Source of the DNA: Lysobacteraceae bacterium PS02340
GTDB taxonomy: Bacteria > Pseudomonadota > Gammaproteobacteria > Xanthomonadales > Xanthomonadaceae
Reading direction: 5' to 3'
Length of the DNA stretch: 64,000 bases
NCBI GenBank assembly: GCA_029959605.1
Contig: JASCOC010000002.1
Coordinates: 229,209 to 293,208, forward strand
Shown: positions 30,170 through 39,342 of the stretch, piece by piece
Position numbering within the stretch: position 1 is the first letter of the stretch
Layout: every line of letters begins with the position of its first letter
Program-made: the position numbers and the translations under genes
Notes under the pieces: generated by a model
What the model was told of the DNA's origin: nothing
The model's input: only the letters and a program-made list of their open reading frames with translations
Database searches by the model: none

Positions 30170-31077
30170 GCGCGGCGGCGCCGTTCCGGGTCGCCATCGT
30201 CACCGGTGCCGGTGACCTGGCGGCGGCGCATGCGGTGCGCACCGCGGTGTTCGTCGACGAACAGGGCGTGCCCGCGGACCTCGAACGCGACGCGCTCGAT
30301 GCCTTGAGCCGGCACGTCCTCGCGACCGCTGCCGATGGCACCCCGATCGGTGCCGGTCGCATCGCACCCGACGGCCGCATCGGTCGGCTCGCGGTGCGCA
30401 GCGACTGGCGCGGTCGCGGCGTCGGCGATGCGATGCTGCGTGCCCTGCTCGAGGCCGCACGCGAGTCCGGCCTGCGCGAGACCTATCTGCACGCGCAACT
30501 GCAGGCGATGGCGCTGTACGCACGCGCCGGCTTCGTCGCCGAAGGCGCGCGTTATGAAGAGGCCGGCATCGCGCACCGCACGATGCGACGGGTCGCCGGC
30601 GCAACCTTCCCGGTCGACGATCTCGCAGCGGCCGTCGATGCGACCGTCACCCTCGTGTCCGCGGCGCGCCGGTCGCTGTGGCTGCGCAGTCGCGATCTCG
30701 ATCCCGGCCTCTACGACCATCCCGACGTGCTCGCCGCACTGCGTCGCTTCGCGACCGGTGGCCGCGGCGTGCAGATCCAGGTGCTGCTGCACGAACCCGC
30801 CACCGTGCAGCGACGCGGCTCGGCGTTGCTGGCGTTGTCGCAGCGGCTGAGCAGCGCGTTCGCGTTCCGCGCGGTCGAGGATGCGGTGGATCGCGAGTAC
30901 GCCGGGGCGTTTCTGGTCAACGATGCCGGCGGCTTCCATGTGCGTACGCTCGGATATCGCGTCGACGGCGAAGCGGCGACCGATCTGCCCGGCCGCGCGC
31001 GTCAGCTGGCGCAACAGTTCGCGCCGGTGTGGGAACGTTCACGCGCGTGCAGCGAGTTCCGCGCACTGGGGATCTGA
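30166..31077 (+). CDS. GNAT N-acetyltransferase with a C-terminal extension domain
   Basis: The 303-residue protein starts at an ATG overlapping the roxA stop. Residues 1-140 are a GNAT domain with AVFVDEQGVPADLERDALD and the acetyl-CoA loop DWRGRGVGDAMLRALL. Residues 150-303 form a second domain (ARRSLWLRSRDLDPGLYDHP, VQIQVLLHEPATVQRRGS) known to me only as a DUF of GNAT-linked xanthomonad proteins; it faintly resembles an inactive phospholipase-D fold. Tight coupling to roxA hints at a role around ribosomes or modified proteins, which is inference. Confidence 0.82.
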   Translation: MSAAAPFRVAIVTGAGDLAAAHAVRTAVFVDEQGVPADLERDALDALSRHVLATAADGTPIGAGRIAPDGRIGRLAVRSDWRGRGVGDAMLRALLEAARESGLRETYLHAQLQAMALYARAGFVAEGARYEEAGIAHRTMRRVAGATFPVDDLAAAVDATVTLVSAARRSLWLRSRDLDPGLYDHPDVLAALRRFATGGRGVQIQVLLHEPATVQRRGSALLALSQRLSSAFAFRAVEDAVDREYAGAFLVNDAGGFHVRTLGYRVDGEAATDLPGRARQLAQQFAPVWERSRACSEFRALGI

Positions 31078-31176
31078 GGCGTTTGCGTCGTTTCGACGTC
31101 GTCCGGACACGCCGCGGACGCTGCGTTGCGCGCGCGCCGGGGCCTGCCGATGGTGCATCGCGGCGAACGACGCGCG

Positions 31177-31182
31177 TATACT
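31177..31182 (+). promoter_or_regulatory. candidate -10 of the sucAB-lpd operon
   Basis: TATACT matches the -10 consensus at five of six positions and lies 94 bases before the sucA start. The -35 at 17-base spacing (TGCATC) is poor. It is the only such box in the 199-bp gap. Confidence 0.45.
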
Positions 31183-31276
31183 GTGCGGCGTCGTTTCGCG
31201 CCAGATCCCGCCTGTTTTCCGGAGATCGCTCCGGGTCCGGCCCTGCCCCCCTCCAAACGAGCCCGAATTCCCCGAC

Positions 31277-34117
31277 GTGGACAGTCTCCTGAAGCAGTTT
31301 GCGCAGTCCTCCCAGTTCGGCGCCAATGCCGCCTTTATCGAAGACCTGTACGAGCAGTACCTCGTCGATCCCGACAGCGTCGGTTCGGACTGGAAGCGGT
31401 GGTTCGACGCTTTCAAGGGTCGTGAAGCCGGCGATGTTCCCCATTCCGCAGTGCTCTCGGCCGTGGCCGAAGCGGGCCGCAAGGCCGCCCGCGGCATCGT
31501 CGAGGCGACGCCTGGCGGCGCTGGCGACGAACGCGAGCGCCACGTCGGCCGTCTGATCACGGCGTACCGTTCGCGCGGCCACCTCGGCGCGAAGCTCGAT
31601 CCGCTGGATCTGGCGCCGCCGCTCAATCCGCCGGATCTTGGCCTGGCCTTCCATCAGCTGACCGATGCCGACCTCGACGACGAGTTCAGCACCGGCGGCG
31701 TGGCCGGCCAGCCGCGGATGAAGCTGCGCGACCTGCTCGCGCTGCTCAAGACCACCTACTCCAGCCAGATCGGCGCGGAGTTCATGCACATCCCCGACTT
31801 CGAACAGCGCAGCTGGCTCTACCAGCGCCTGGAGAATGCCGGTGGCCGCTTCGCCCGCAGCGAAGCGGAGAAGAAGCGCATCCTCGAACGCCTGACCGCG
31901 GCCGAGGGTCTCGAGCGCTATCTGCATACCAAGTACGTCGGCCAGAAGCGCTTCTCGCTCGAAGGCGGCGACGCGCTGATTCCGCTGCTCGACAGCGTGA
32001 TCCAGCGCGCCGGCAAGGAAGGCGTCAAGGACATCGTGATCGGCATGGCCCATCGCGGCCGTCTCAACGTGCTGGTCAATACGCTCGGCAAGAACCCGCG
32101 CAAGCTGTTCGACGAGTTCGAAGGCAAGTTCGACCACCACGACACCGATCGCGCCCACACCGGCGACGTGAAGTACCACATGGGCTTCTCGGCCGATCTG
32201 GCCACGCCCGGCGGTCCGGTGCATCTGGCGCTGGCGTTCAACCCGTCGCACCTGGAGATCGTCAACCCGGTGGTCGCCGGCAGCGTGCGTTCGCGCCAGC
32301 ACCGCCGTCGCGACACCGAGCGCAAGCTCGTGCTGCCGGTGCTCCTGCACGGCGACGCGGCCTTCGCCGGCCAGGGCGTCAACATGGAGCTGTTCCAGAT
32401 GTCGCAGGCCCGCGGTTTCGCGGTCGGCGGCACGGTGCACGTGGTCATCAACAACCAGGTCGGCTTCACCACCAGCGATCTGCAGGACGCGCGTTCCACG
32501 CTGTACTGCACCGACGTCGCCAAGATGGTCGGCGCGCCGATCCTGCACGTGAATGCCGATGATCCGGAAGCGGTCGTCTACTGCGCCGAGCTCGCCTACG
32601 ACTTCCGCCAGCAGTTCGGCAAGGACGTGGTCATCGATCTCGTCTGCTACCGCCGTCACGGCCATAACGAGGCCGACGAGCCGGCAGCAACCCAGCCGCT
32701 GATGTACCAGGTCATTCGCAAGCACCAGACCCCGCGCGAGCTCTACACCGCGAAGCTGGTCGCCGAAGGCGTGATGGCCGAGGCCGATGCGAAGGCGATC
32801 GTCGACGGCTACCGCAACAAGCTCGACGCGGGCGAAGTCACGGTCGAGCTGGCCGACGCCAAGCCGAGCGACTACGAACTGACGATCGACTGGGACCCCT
32901 ATCTCGCCGGCCGCCTGACCGACACGCTCGACACCACCGTCTCGGTCGACAAGCTGAAGGCACTGGCGACGCAGATCACCACGCTGCCCGAGTCCGTCAC
33001 GCTGCAGGCGCGCGTCGCCAAGATCTACGACGACCGCCGCAAGATGGCCGCCGGTGAGCAGCCGGGCGACTGGGGCTTCGCCGAGAACCTCGCCTACGCC
33101 ACCCTGCTCGACGCCGGCCACCGCCTGCGCCTGGTGGGCCAGGACAGCGGTCGCGGCACGTTCTTCCATCGCCACGCGGTGCTGCACGACCAGAAGACCG
33201 GCGGCAACTACATGCCGCTGCGCGAACTGGTGCAGAACCCGGAAGACGCCACGATCATCGACTCGCTGCTCAGCGAGGAAGCGGTCATGGCGTTCGAGTA
33301 CGGCTACGCGTCGTCGGAGCCGGGCACGCTGTGTATCTGGGAAGGCCAGTTCGGCGACTTCGCCAACGGCGCCCAGGTGGTCATCGACCAGTTCCTGTCG
33401 TCGGGCGAAGCCAAGTGGGATCGCCTCTGCGGCTTGGCGCTGTTCCTGCCGCACGGCTACGAAGGCCAGGGCCCCGAGCACAGCTCGGCGCGTCTGGAGC
33501 GCTTCCTGCAGCTGTGCGCGCTGGAGAACATGATGGTCTGCGTGCCGACCACGCCGGCGCAGGCCTTCCACATGATCCGGCGCCAGCTGTGCATGACCAC
33601 GCGCAAGCCGCTGGTGGTGATGACGCCGAAGTCGCTGCTGCGCCACAAGCTGGCCGTGTCTTCGCTCGAGGAACTGGCCAACGGCGAGTTCCAGCACCTG
33701 ATCCCCGACAACGACGCCGACCCCAAGAAGGTCACGCGCGTGGTCGCGTGTTCGGGCAAGGTCTACTACGACCTGCTGGAAGAGTCGCGCAAGCAGGGCC
33801 TCGACAACGTCGCACTGCTGCGCGTGGAACAGCTGTATCCGTTCCCGCGCGAACTGCTGGCGGCCGAGCTCAAGCGCTTCCCGAAGGCCACTGAAGTTGT
33901 CTGGTGTCAGGAAGAACCGCAGAACCAGGGCGCCTGGTACCAGATCAAGCACCACCTCGAGTTCTGCTCGGGTGCCAAGCAGTCGGTGCATTACGCCGGT
34001 CGCGCACGTTCGCCCTCGCCCGCCGTCGGTCATTTCAACGACCACGTCGCCGAGCAGACGCAGCTGATCGCCGATGCGCTGGTGAACGATCTCGCCGGCA
34101 AGGTGCTCGCCGAATAA
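31277..34117 (+). CDS. sucA: 2-oxoglutarate dehydrogenase E1 component
   Basis: The 946-residue thiamine-diphosphate enzyme decarboxylates 2-oxoglutarate and passes the succinyl group to SucB. I chose the GTG at 31277, because VDSLLKQFAQSSQFGANAAF matches the family N-terminus and no upstream candidate does. Motifs include the DLYEQYLVDPDSV N-terminal helix, IGMAHRGRLNVLVNTLGK, the cofactor-binding VVIDLVCYRRHGHNEADEP and LPHGYEGQGPEHSSAR. The C-terminus ends EQTQLIADALVNDLAGKVLAE. First gene of sucA-sucB-lpd; the gap to sucB is 57 bases. Confidence 0.96.
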   Translation: MDSLLKQFAQSSQFGANAAFIEDLYEQYLVDPDSVGSDWKRWFDAFKGREAGDVPHSAVLSAVAEAGRKAARGIVEATPGGAGDERERHVGRLITAYRSRGHLGAKLDPLDLAPPLNPPDLGLAFHQLTDADLDDEFSTGGVAGQPRMKLRDLLALLKTTYSSQIGAEFMHIPDFEQRSWLYQRLENAGGRFARSEAEKKRILERLTAAEGLERYLHTKYVGQKRFSLEGGDALIPLLDSVIQRAGKEGVKDIVIGMAHRGRLNVLVNTLGKNPRKLFDEFEGKFDHHDTDRAHTGDVKYHMGFSADLATPGGPVHLALAFNPSHLEIVNPVVAGSVRSRQHRRRDTERKLVLPVLLHGDAAFAGQGVNMELFQMSQARGFAVGGTVHVVINNQVGFTTSDLQDARSTLYCTDVAKMVGAPILHVNADDPEAVVYCAELAYDFRQQFGKDVVIDLVCYRRHGHNEADEPAATQPLMYQVIRKHQTPRELYTAKLVAEGVMAEADAKAIVDGYRNKLDAGEVTVELADAKPSDYELTIDWDPYLAGRLTDTLDTTVSVDKLKALATQITTLPESVTLQARVAKIYDDRRKMAAGEQPGDWGFAENLAYATLLDAGHRLRLVGQDSGRGTFFHRHAVLHDQKTGGNYMPLRELVQNPEDATIIDSLLSEEAVMAFEYGYASSEPGTLCIWEGQFGDFANGAQVVIDQFLSSGEAKWDRLCGLALFLPHGYEGQGPEHSSARLERFLQLCALENMMVCVPTTPAQAFHMIRRQLCMTTRKPLVVMTPKSLLRHKLAVSSLEELANGEFQHLIPDNDADPKKVTRVVACSGKVYYDLLEESRKQGLDNVALLRVEQLYPFPRELLAAELKRFPKATEVVWCQEEPQNQGAWYQIKHHLEFCSGAKQSVHYAGRARSPSPAVGHFNDHVAEQTQLIADALVNDLAGKVLAE

Positions 34118-34174
34118 TCCGGCGCGTACCCCGCTCATCCATTCCCCACATTCAACGCTTTTCCAGGAAGCCAC

Positions 34175-35413
34175 ATGGCCACTGAAATCAAAGTCCCGGT
34201 CCTGCCCGAATCCGTCTCCGACGCGACCATCGCCACCTGGCACAAGAAGGCCGGCGATGCGGTCAAGCGCGACGAGAACCTCGTCGACCTGGAGACCGAC
34301 AAGGTCGTCCTCGAAGTGCCGTCGACCGTCGATGGCGTGCTGAAGGAAATCAAGTTCGAAGAAGGCGCGACGGTCAACAGCGCGCAGGTCATCGCGATCA
34401 TCGAGGAAGGCGCCGCTGCCGAAGCGCCGGCCGCCGAATCGGGTGCCAAGGACAAGGAAGCGCCGGCCGCCGGTGCCGAGGAAGTGCAGCCGAAGTCGGA
34501 GGCCAAGCAGGCCGACGACAAGGCGCCGGCCTCGACCAAGCCGCAGACCTCGTCGGGCAAGAACGACGGCCTGCCGCCGGGCGCGCGCTTCACCGCCGAG
34601 AGCAAGGGCATCGACGCTTCGCAGGTCGAAGGCACCGGTCGCCGCGGCGCGGTGACCAAGGAAGACCTGCTCAACTACGCCTCGGGCAAAACCCCCGGCG
34701 TGTCTGGCGGTGCACGTCCGGAAGAGCGCGTGCCGATGACCCGCATCCGCAAGACCATCGCTGCGCGCCTGATGCAGTCGAAGGAATCGATCGCGATGCT
34801 GACCTCGTTCAACGAGGTCAACCTGGGCAAGGTCATGGCGCTGCGCAAGGAACTGGGCGAACAGTTCCAGAAAGACCACGGCATCAAGCTCGGCTTCATG
34901 AGCTTCTTCGCCAAGGCCGCCGCCAATGCGCTGGCCAAGTATCCGGTCGTCAACGCCTCGGTCGACGGCAACGACATCATCTATCACGGTTACGCCGACA
35001 TCTCGGTCGCCATCTCGACCGATCGCGGCCTTGTGACGCCGGTGCTGCGCAACGTCGAGCGCCAGGGTTTCGCCGAAATCGAGCAGGGCATCGCCGATTA
35101 CGCCAAGAAGGCGCGCGACGGCAAGCTGGGCCTCGACGATCTGCAGGGCGGCACGTTCACGATCACCAACGGCGGCACTTTCGGCTCGCTGATGTCGACG
35201 CCGATCGTCAACCCGCCGCAGTCGGCGATCCTCGGCATGCACTCGATCAAGGAGCGCGCCATCGTCGAGAACGGCCAGGTGATCGCCGCGCCGATGATGT
35301 ATCTGGCGCTGTCCTACGACCACCGCATCATCGACGGCAAGGACGCGGTGCTGTTCCTGGTCGACATCAAGAACCAGCTGGAGAACCCGCACCGCATGCT
35401 GCTCGGCATGTGA
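34175..35413 (+). CDS. sucB: dihydrolipoyl succinyltransferase, E2 of 2-oxoglutarate dehydrogenase
   Basis: The 412-residue core subunit has a lipoyl domain at residues 1-75 with the modified lysine at 43 ([10 protein letters not shown]), a flexible Ala/Glu/Lys-rich linker, a peripheral-subunit-binding domain near 130-170 ([20 protein letters not shown]), and the acyltransferase domain ending in the catalytic [16 protein letters not shown]. There is a single lipoyl domain, as expected for SucB and unlike most AceF proteins. Confidence 0.96.
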   Translation: MATEIKVPVLPESVSDATIATWHKKAGDAVKRDENLVDLETDKVVLEVPSTVDGVLKEIKFEEGATVNSAQVIAIIEEGAAAEAPAAESGAKDKEAPAAGAEEVQPKSEAKQADDKAPASTKPQTSSGKNDGLPPGARFTAESKGIDASQVEGTGRRGAVTKEDLLNYASGKTPGVSGGARPEERVPMTRIRKTIAARLMQSKESIAMLTSFNEVNLGKVMALRKELGEQFQKDHGIKLGFMSFFAKAAANALAKYPVVNASVDGNDIIYHGYADISVAISTDRGLVTPVLRNVERQGFAEIEQGIADYAKKARDGKLGLDDLQGGTFTITNGGTFGSLMSTPIVNPPQSAILGMHSIKERAIVENGQVIAAPMMYLALSYDHRIIDGKDAVLFLVDIKNQLENPHRMLLGM

Positions 35414-35424
35414 TGCGCCGCGAG

Positions 35425-35442
35425 CCCCCTCCACGGAGGGGG
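35425..35442 (+). terminator. hairpin between sucB and lpd
   Basis: CCCCCTCC (35425-35432) and GGAGGGGG (35435-35442) are perfect inverted repeats separated by two bases, starting 11 bases after the sucB stop. No T-run follows. It may partly terminate transcription or protect the sucAB messenger and set the level of lpd. Confidence 0.4.
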
Positions 35443-35532
35443 TTCGCACTTGTGGCGCCCGCGCCGCACCCCCAAATTCGCCACATCGGCATCCTGCCCT
35501 CCACCGCAGGCATCGAAAGAAGGAATCCCCCC

Positions 35533-36969
35533 ATGGCTGAACAATTCGACGTCGTCGTCATCGGTGCCGGCCCGGCCGGCTACCACGCCGCCATCCGCGC
35601 CGCGCAGCTCGGCAAGACCGTCGCCTGCATCGACGCCGCGCTGGGCAAGGACGGCAAGCCGGCCCTCGGCGGCACCTGCCTGCGCGTGGGCTGCATTCCG
35701 TCGAAGGCGCTGCTCGATTCCTCGCGCCAGTTCTGGAACATGGGCCACATCTTCGGCGACCACGGCATCAGCTTCAAAGACGCGAAGATCGACGTCGAAG
35801 CGATGATCGGTCGCAAGGACAAGATCGTGAAGCAGTTCACCGGCGGCATCGCGATGCTGTTCAAGGCGAACAAGGTCACGCCGTACTACGGCTTCGCCAC
35901 GCTGCATGCGAACCGTCTGGTCAAGGTGAAACAGCACGACGGTTCGGAGATCGAGCTGACCGGCGCCAACGTCATCATCGCCGCGGGTTCGGATTCGATC
36001 GAACTGCCGTTCGCGAAGTTCGACGGCGACACCATCGTCGACAACGTCGGCGGTCTGGACTTCACCGAAGTGCCCAAGCGCCTGGCCGTCATCGGCGCCG
36101 GCGTGATCGGCCTGGAGCTTGGCAGCGTGTGGAAGCGCCTCGGCAGCGAGGTCACGATCCTCGAAGCCCTGCCCGACTTCCTGGCCGCGGCCGATGCCGA
36201 AGTCGGCAAGGTCGCGCTGAAGGAATTCAAGAAGCAGGGCCTGGACATCAAGCTCGGCGCGAAGGTCTCCAAGACCGAGATCACCGGCAAGGGCAAGAAG
36301 AAGGAAGTCGTCGTCAGCTACACCGACGGCAGCGGCGAGCAGACGCTCACCGTCGACAAGCTACTGGTCGCCGTGGGCCGCAAGGCCGCGAGCAAGGGCC
36401 TGCTGGCCGACGACAGCGGCGTGAAGCTGACCGATCGCGGCCAGATCGAAGTCGACGACCACTGCCACACCGGCGTCGACGGCGTGTGGGCGGTCGGTGA
36501 CTGCGTGCGCGGCCCGATGCTGGCCCACAAGGGCTTCGAGGAAGGCATCGCGGTCGCCGAGCTGATCGCCGGCCTGCCGGGCCACGTCAACTTCGACACG
36601 ATTCCGTGGGTCATCTATACCGAGCCGGAACTGGCCTGGGTCGGCAAGACCGAGCAGCAGCTCAAGGCCGAAGGGATCCCGTACAAGGCGGGCAGCTTCC
36701 CGTTCGCCGCCAACGGCCGCGCGGTCGCGATGATCGAGGCGACGGGTTTCGTGAAGGTGCTCGCGCACGCCGAGACCGATCGCGTGCTCGGCATGCACCT
36801 CGTCGGCGCCAACGTCTCCGAGCTCGTGCACGAAGGCGTGCTGACGATGGAGTTCAGTGGCTCGGCCGACGACCTCGCCCGCATCTGCCACGCGCATCCG
36901 TCGCTGTCGGAAGTGGTGCACGACGCGGCGATGGCGGTCGACAAGCGGGCGATCCACAAGGCGAACTGA
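35533..36969 (+). CDS. lpd: dihydrolipoyl dehydrogenase
   Basis: The 478-residue flavoprotein reoxidises the lipoyl groups of SucB with NAD. The ATG at 35533 follows AAGGA. It has an FAD dinucleotide fold (VVVIGAGPAGYHAAIRAAQL), the redox cysteines Cys49 and Cys54 (GGTCLRVGCIPSK), an NAD fold (LAVIGAGVIGLELGSVWKRL) and the C-terminal dimer-interface His-Glu pair in CHAHPSLSEVVHDAA. It closes the 2-oxoglutarate dehydrogenase operon and may also serve other lipoyl complexes. Confidence 0.96.
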   Translation: MAEQFDVVVIGAGPAGYHAAIRAAQLGKTVACIDAALGKDGKPALGGTCLRVGCIPSKALLDSSRQFWNMGHIFGDHGISFKDAKIDVEAMIGRKDKIVKQFTGGIAMLFKANKVTPYYGFATLHANRLVKVKQHDGSEIELTGANVIIAAGSDSIELPFAKFDGDTIVDNVGGLDFTEVPKRLAVIGAGVIGLELGSVWKRLGSEVTILEALPDFLAAADAEVGKVALKEFKKQGLDIKLGAKVSKTEITGKGKKKEVVVSYTDGSGEQTLTVDKLLVAVGRKAASKGLLADDSGVKLTDRGQIEVDDHCHTGVDGVWAVGDCVRGPMLAHKGFEEGIAVAELIAGLPGHVNFDTIPWVIYTEPELAWVGKTEQQLKAEGIPYKAGSFPFAANGRAVAMIEATGFVKVLAHAETDRVLGMHLVGANVSELVHEGVLTMEFSGSADDLARICHAHPSLSEVVHDAAMAVDKRAIHKAN

Positions 36970-36987
36970 GCTCCATCGCCTTGACAC

Positions 36988-37015
36988 GGAAGGCTCCGCC
37001 CAGGCGGAGCCTTCC
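36988..37015 (+). terminator. intrinsic terminator after lpd
   Basis: GGAAGGCTCCGCC (36988-37000) is perfectly complementary to GGCGGAGCCTTCC (37003-37015). The hairpin lies 19 bases after the lpd stop and is followed by a short T-rich TGCTTTCC. Confidence 0.75.
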
Positions 37016-37083
37016 TGCTTTCCGGCCCCGCAAACCATCTGTACGACACCGGGCGATCACCTCCGACTACAAGGACATTCCTG

Positions 37084-37677
37084 ATGAAATCGATCTGCGT
37101 CTACTGCGGCTCCAACGCCGGCAGCAAGCCCGTCTATGCCGAACGCGCGATGGCACTGGGCGACCGGCTCGCGAAAGACGGCCTGCGTCTGGTTTACGGC
37201 GGCGGCAACGTGGGCCTGATGGGCACCGTGGCCAATGCCGTGCTCGAAGCCGGCGGGCAAGTGACCGGGGTGATCCCGCAGCAGCTCGCAGACTGGGAAG
37301 TCGCGCACCGCGGCCTCACCGAACTCGAGATCGTCGATTCGATGCACGCCCGCAAGATGCGCATGTTCGAACTCTCCGACGGCTTCGTCGCCCTGCCCGG
37401 CGGCTTCGGCACGATGGAAGAGATCTTCGAGATGCTGACCTGGCGCCAGCTCGGCATCGGCAACAAGCCCTGCGCGTTTCTCGACATCGACGGTTTCTAC
37501 GCGCCGCTGATCGGGATGATCGACCGCATGGTCGAGGAACGGTTCCTGCACCCCGACCAGCGCGCCGACCTGTGGTACGGCAGCGACATCGACGAGATGC
37601 TGGCGTGGATGCAGGCGTACGAGCCGGCGCAGGCGAGCAAGTGGATCGACGAGAAGCGGCGCAGTGTTGTGAAGTGA
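37084..37677 (+). CDS. LOG-family protein (TIGR00730), cytokinin riboside 5'-monophosphate phosphoribohydrolase-like
   Basis: The 197-residue protein has the Rossmann-like fold and the two LOG motifs: YGGGNVGLMGTVANAVLEAG and the catalytic LPGGFGTMEEIFE (PGGxGTxxE). It begins MKSICVYCGSNAGSKP, standard for the family. These enzymes cleave nucleoside 5'-monophosphates to base and ribose 5-phosphate; old annotations as lysine decarboxylase are wrong. It stands alone after the lpd terminator. Confidence 0.92.
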   Translation: MKSICVYCGSNAGSKPVYAERAMALGDRLAKDGLRLVYGGGNVGLMGTVANAVLEAGGQVTGVIPQQLADWEVAHRGLTELEIVDSMHARKMRMFELSDGFVALPGGFGTMEEIFEMLTWRQLGIGNKPCAFLDIDGFYAPLIGMIDRMVEERFLHPDQRADLWYGSDIDEMLAWMQAYEPAQASKWIDEKRRSVVK

Positions 37678-37778
37678 GGGGCTGCGCGGTGCAGTGAGCG
37701 CGTGCGGTTTTTCTTTGGCACCGCGCGCTTTGGTCCCGCCGTGCGCCGTCGCGTCGATCATTTCACTCGCGAAAATGG

Positions 37779-37798
37779 GTCCCAGCTTTCGCTGGGAC
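37779..37798. repeat. REP-like palindrome, copy 2 (left member of an inverted pair)
   Basis: GTCCCAGC, loop TTTC, GCTGGGAC. Together with its flanks (AATGG on the left, GACG on the right) it is the inverse of copy 3, 50 bases downstream. Both lie in the 291-bp gap between the LOG gene and the broken GIY-YIG gene, which holds nothing else that I can see. Confidence 0.75.
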
Positions 37799-37849
37799 GA
37801 CGGGCGGGGCCGTAGTGAGTTTCGAATACGAGCCTGCTTTCTGTTCGTC

Positions 37850-37869
37850 GCCCCAGCAAAAGCTGGGGC
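37850..37869. repeat. REP-like palindrome, copy 3 (right member of an inverted pair)
   Basis: GCCCCAGC, loop AAAA, GCTGGGGC, with CGTC on the left and CCATT on the right, which is the reverse complement of the copy 2 layout. The pair resembles the bacterial interspersed mosaic elements built from inverted REPs. Confidence 0.75.
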
Positions 37870-37968
37870 CCATTCTGATCTTCATGCGACACCGGCTCGC
37901 GGCCCAGTCCGACAACCCGCCATACAACCGTCTGCAACGATCGGAACTCCGACCTTGCAGCCGTTGCA

Positions 37969-38263
37969 ATGCGCGAACGCGTCCCCTGCACCTACATCCT
38001 CGCGAGCGCCCCCGCGCGGCACGCTCTACATCGGTGTGACATCGGATCTCGCGCAGCGCGTCTGGCAACACCGCAACAATCTGACACCCGGATTCACTTC
38101 GAAGCACCGCATCCATCGTCTCGTGTGGTTCGAAACGCACGACACGATGGACGCTGCGATCACGCGCGAGAAACGGCTCAAGGCCTGGCGGCGTCTGTGG
38201 AAGCTCCAGCTGATCGAGTCGACGAATCCCGAGTGGCACGACCTGTATCCTGACCTCATCTGA
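37969..38263 (+). pseudogene. GIY-YIG nuclease domain protein, frameshifted
   Basis: The ATG at 37969 begins MRERVPCTYILAS, the usual start of small single-domain GIY-YIG proteins (UPF0213-like), but the reading frame is lost in a run of five C at 38009-38013. With one C removed the frame continues as ASAPRGTLYIGVTSDLAQRV, then a full C-terminus with QHRNN, HRLVWFETHDTMDAAITREK and KLQLIESTNPEWHDLYPDL to the stop at 38263, about 97 residues. All expected motifs (YI...YIG, the catalytic Arg in QRVWQHR, the Glu in REKRLKAW) are intact. Either a recent +1 mutation or a homopolymer error in the assembly. Confidence 0.75.
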
Positions 38264-38282
38264 CGCCACCGAGGTCTTGAGG

Positions 38283-39275
38283 ATGCCCACTCCCGCCCGT
38301 TTCGACGCCTTCCGCATCCACAACGACGACGCCGGTTATCGCAGCGGCATCGAGCAGATCGCCATCGACGACCTCGCAGACGGCGAGATCGATATTGCGG
38401 TCGCGCATTCGTCGGTGAACTTCAAGGACGCGCTGGCGGGCACCGGCAAGGGCAAGATCCTGCGGCGCTTTCCGCTGGTCGGGGGCATCGACGTTGCCGG
38501 CCACGTCGTCGCCTCGCGCGACCCCGCGTTCAAGGAAGGCGATGCGGTGCTCGTCACCGGCAGCGGCCTGTCCGAGACGCGCGACGGCGGCTACACGCAG
38601 TACGCGCGTATCGAGGCCAAGTGGGCCGTGCCCCTGCCCGCCGGGTTGAGCCTGCGCGAGAGCATGATCCTCGGCACGGCCGGGTTCACCGCCGCGCTCG
38701 CGTTGCTGCGCATGCACGAGAACCGGCAGACGCCCGCGCTCGGCCCGCTCGCGGTGACCGGCGCGACCGGCGGCGTGGGGTCGCTCGCGGTCGACATCTT
38801 CAGCAGCGCGGGCTTCGAAGTGCACGCCGTCAGTGGCAAGGCCGAGCATGCGAATTATCTGAAAATGATCGGCGCGTCCGAGGTGCTGGGACGCGATGCG
38901 CTGGGTACGACGCGACCTATGGAGTCCGCGCGTTTCGGTGGCGGACTCGACAACGTCGGCGGCCCGATGCTGGTCAGTCTGCTCGCGCAGACCGAGCCTT
39001 ACGGCAACGTCGCCAGCGCCGGTCTCGCGGCGAGCGCAGACCTCGGTGCGACCGTGATGCCCTTCATTATCCGCGGTGTTTCGCTGCTCGGCGTCGCATC
39101 GGCGGGTACCGCGCGCGATGTGCGCGACGCGGTCTGGCAGCATCTCGCCAGCGACTGGAAGCCGCGCCATCTCGATGCGATCTGCACGCGCGAAGTCGGC
39201 CTGTCGGAGCTGCCGGACGTGTTCGACACGATGCTCGACGGCGGGTCGTTCGGTCGGACGCTCGTCACGCTTTGA
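38283..39275 (+). CDS. YhdH/AcuI-type medium-chain oxidoreductase (acrylyl-CoA reductase family)
   Basis: The ATG at 38283 has GAGG eight bases upstream and gives 330 residues. It is a zinc-free MDR enzyme: GroES-like half with SSVNFKDALAGTGKGKILRRF and VGGIDVAGHVV, then a Rossmann half with GPLAVTGATGGVGSLAVDIF binding NADPH, and the C-terminal ICTREVGLSELPDVFDTML. In E. coli and Rhodobacter the family reduces acrylyl-CoA. The substrate here is not certain. Confidence 0.88.
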   Translation: MPTPARFDAFRIHNDDAGYRSGIEQIAIDDLADGEIDIAVAHSSVNFKDALAGTGKGKILRRFPLVGGIDVAGHVVASRDPAFKEGDAVLVTGSGLSETRDGGYTQYARIEAKWAVPLPAGLSLRESMILGTAGFTAALALLRMHENRQTPALGPLAVTGATGGVGSLAVDIFSSAGFEVHAVSGKAEHANYLKMIGASEVLGRDALGTTRPMESARFGGGLDNVGGPMLVSLLAQTEPYGNVASAGLAASADLGATVMPFIIRGVSLLGVASAGTARDVRDAVWQHLASDWKPRHLDAICTREVGLSELPDVFDTMLDGGSFGRTLVTL

Positions 39276-39309
39276 TATCCGCTGCGCGCGCGAGCGCTGA
39301 ATGCGCGGC

Positions 39310-39315
39310 TAGAAT
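39310..39315 (+). promoter_or_regulatory. candidate -10 of pilH
   Basis: TAGAAT, five of six consensus positions, 28 bases before the pilH ATG; a GAGGGGGA ribosome site follows. No convincing -35. Confidence 0.4.
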
Positions 39316-39342
39316 CGCAGTCGTCATATCGAGGGGGAATCG

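Noticed and set aside
30917..35449. 1510-codon open frame antisense to sucA-sucB
   Set aside because: Shadow of three certain genes on the other strand; it runs across the sucA and sucB boundaries without any recognisable domain.
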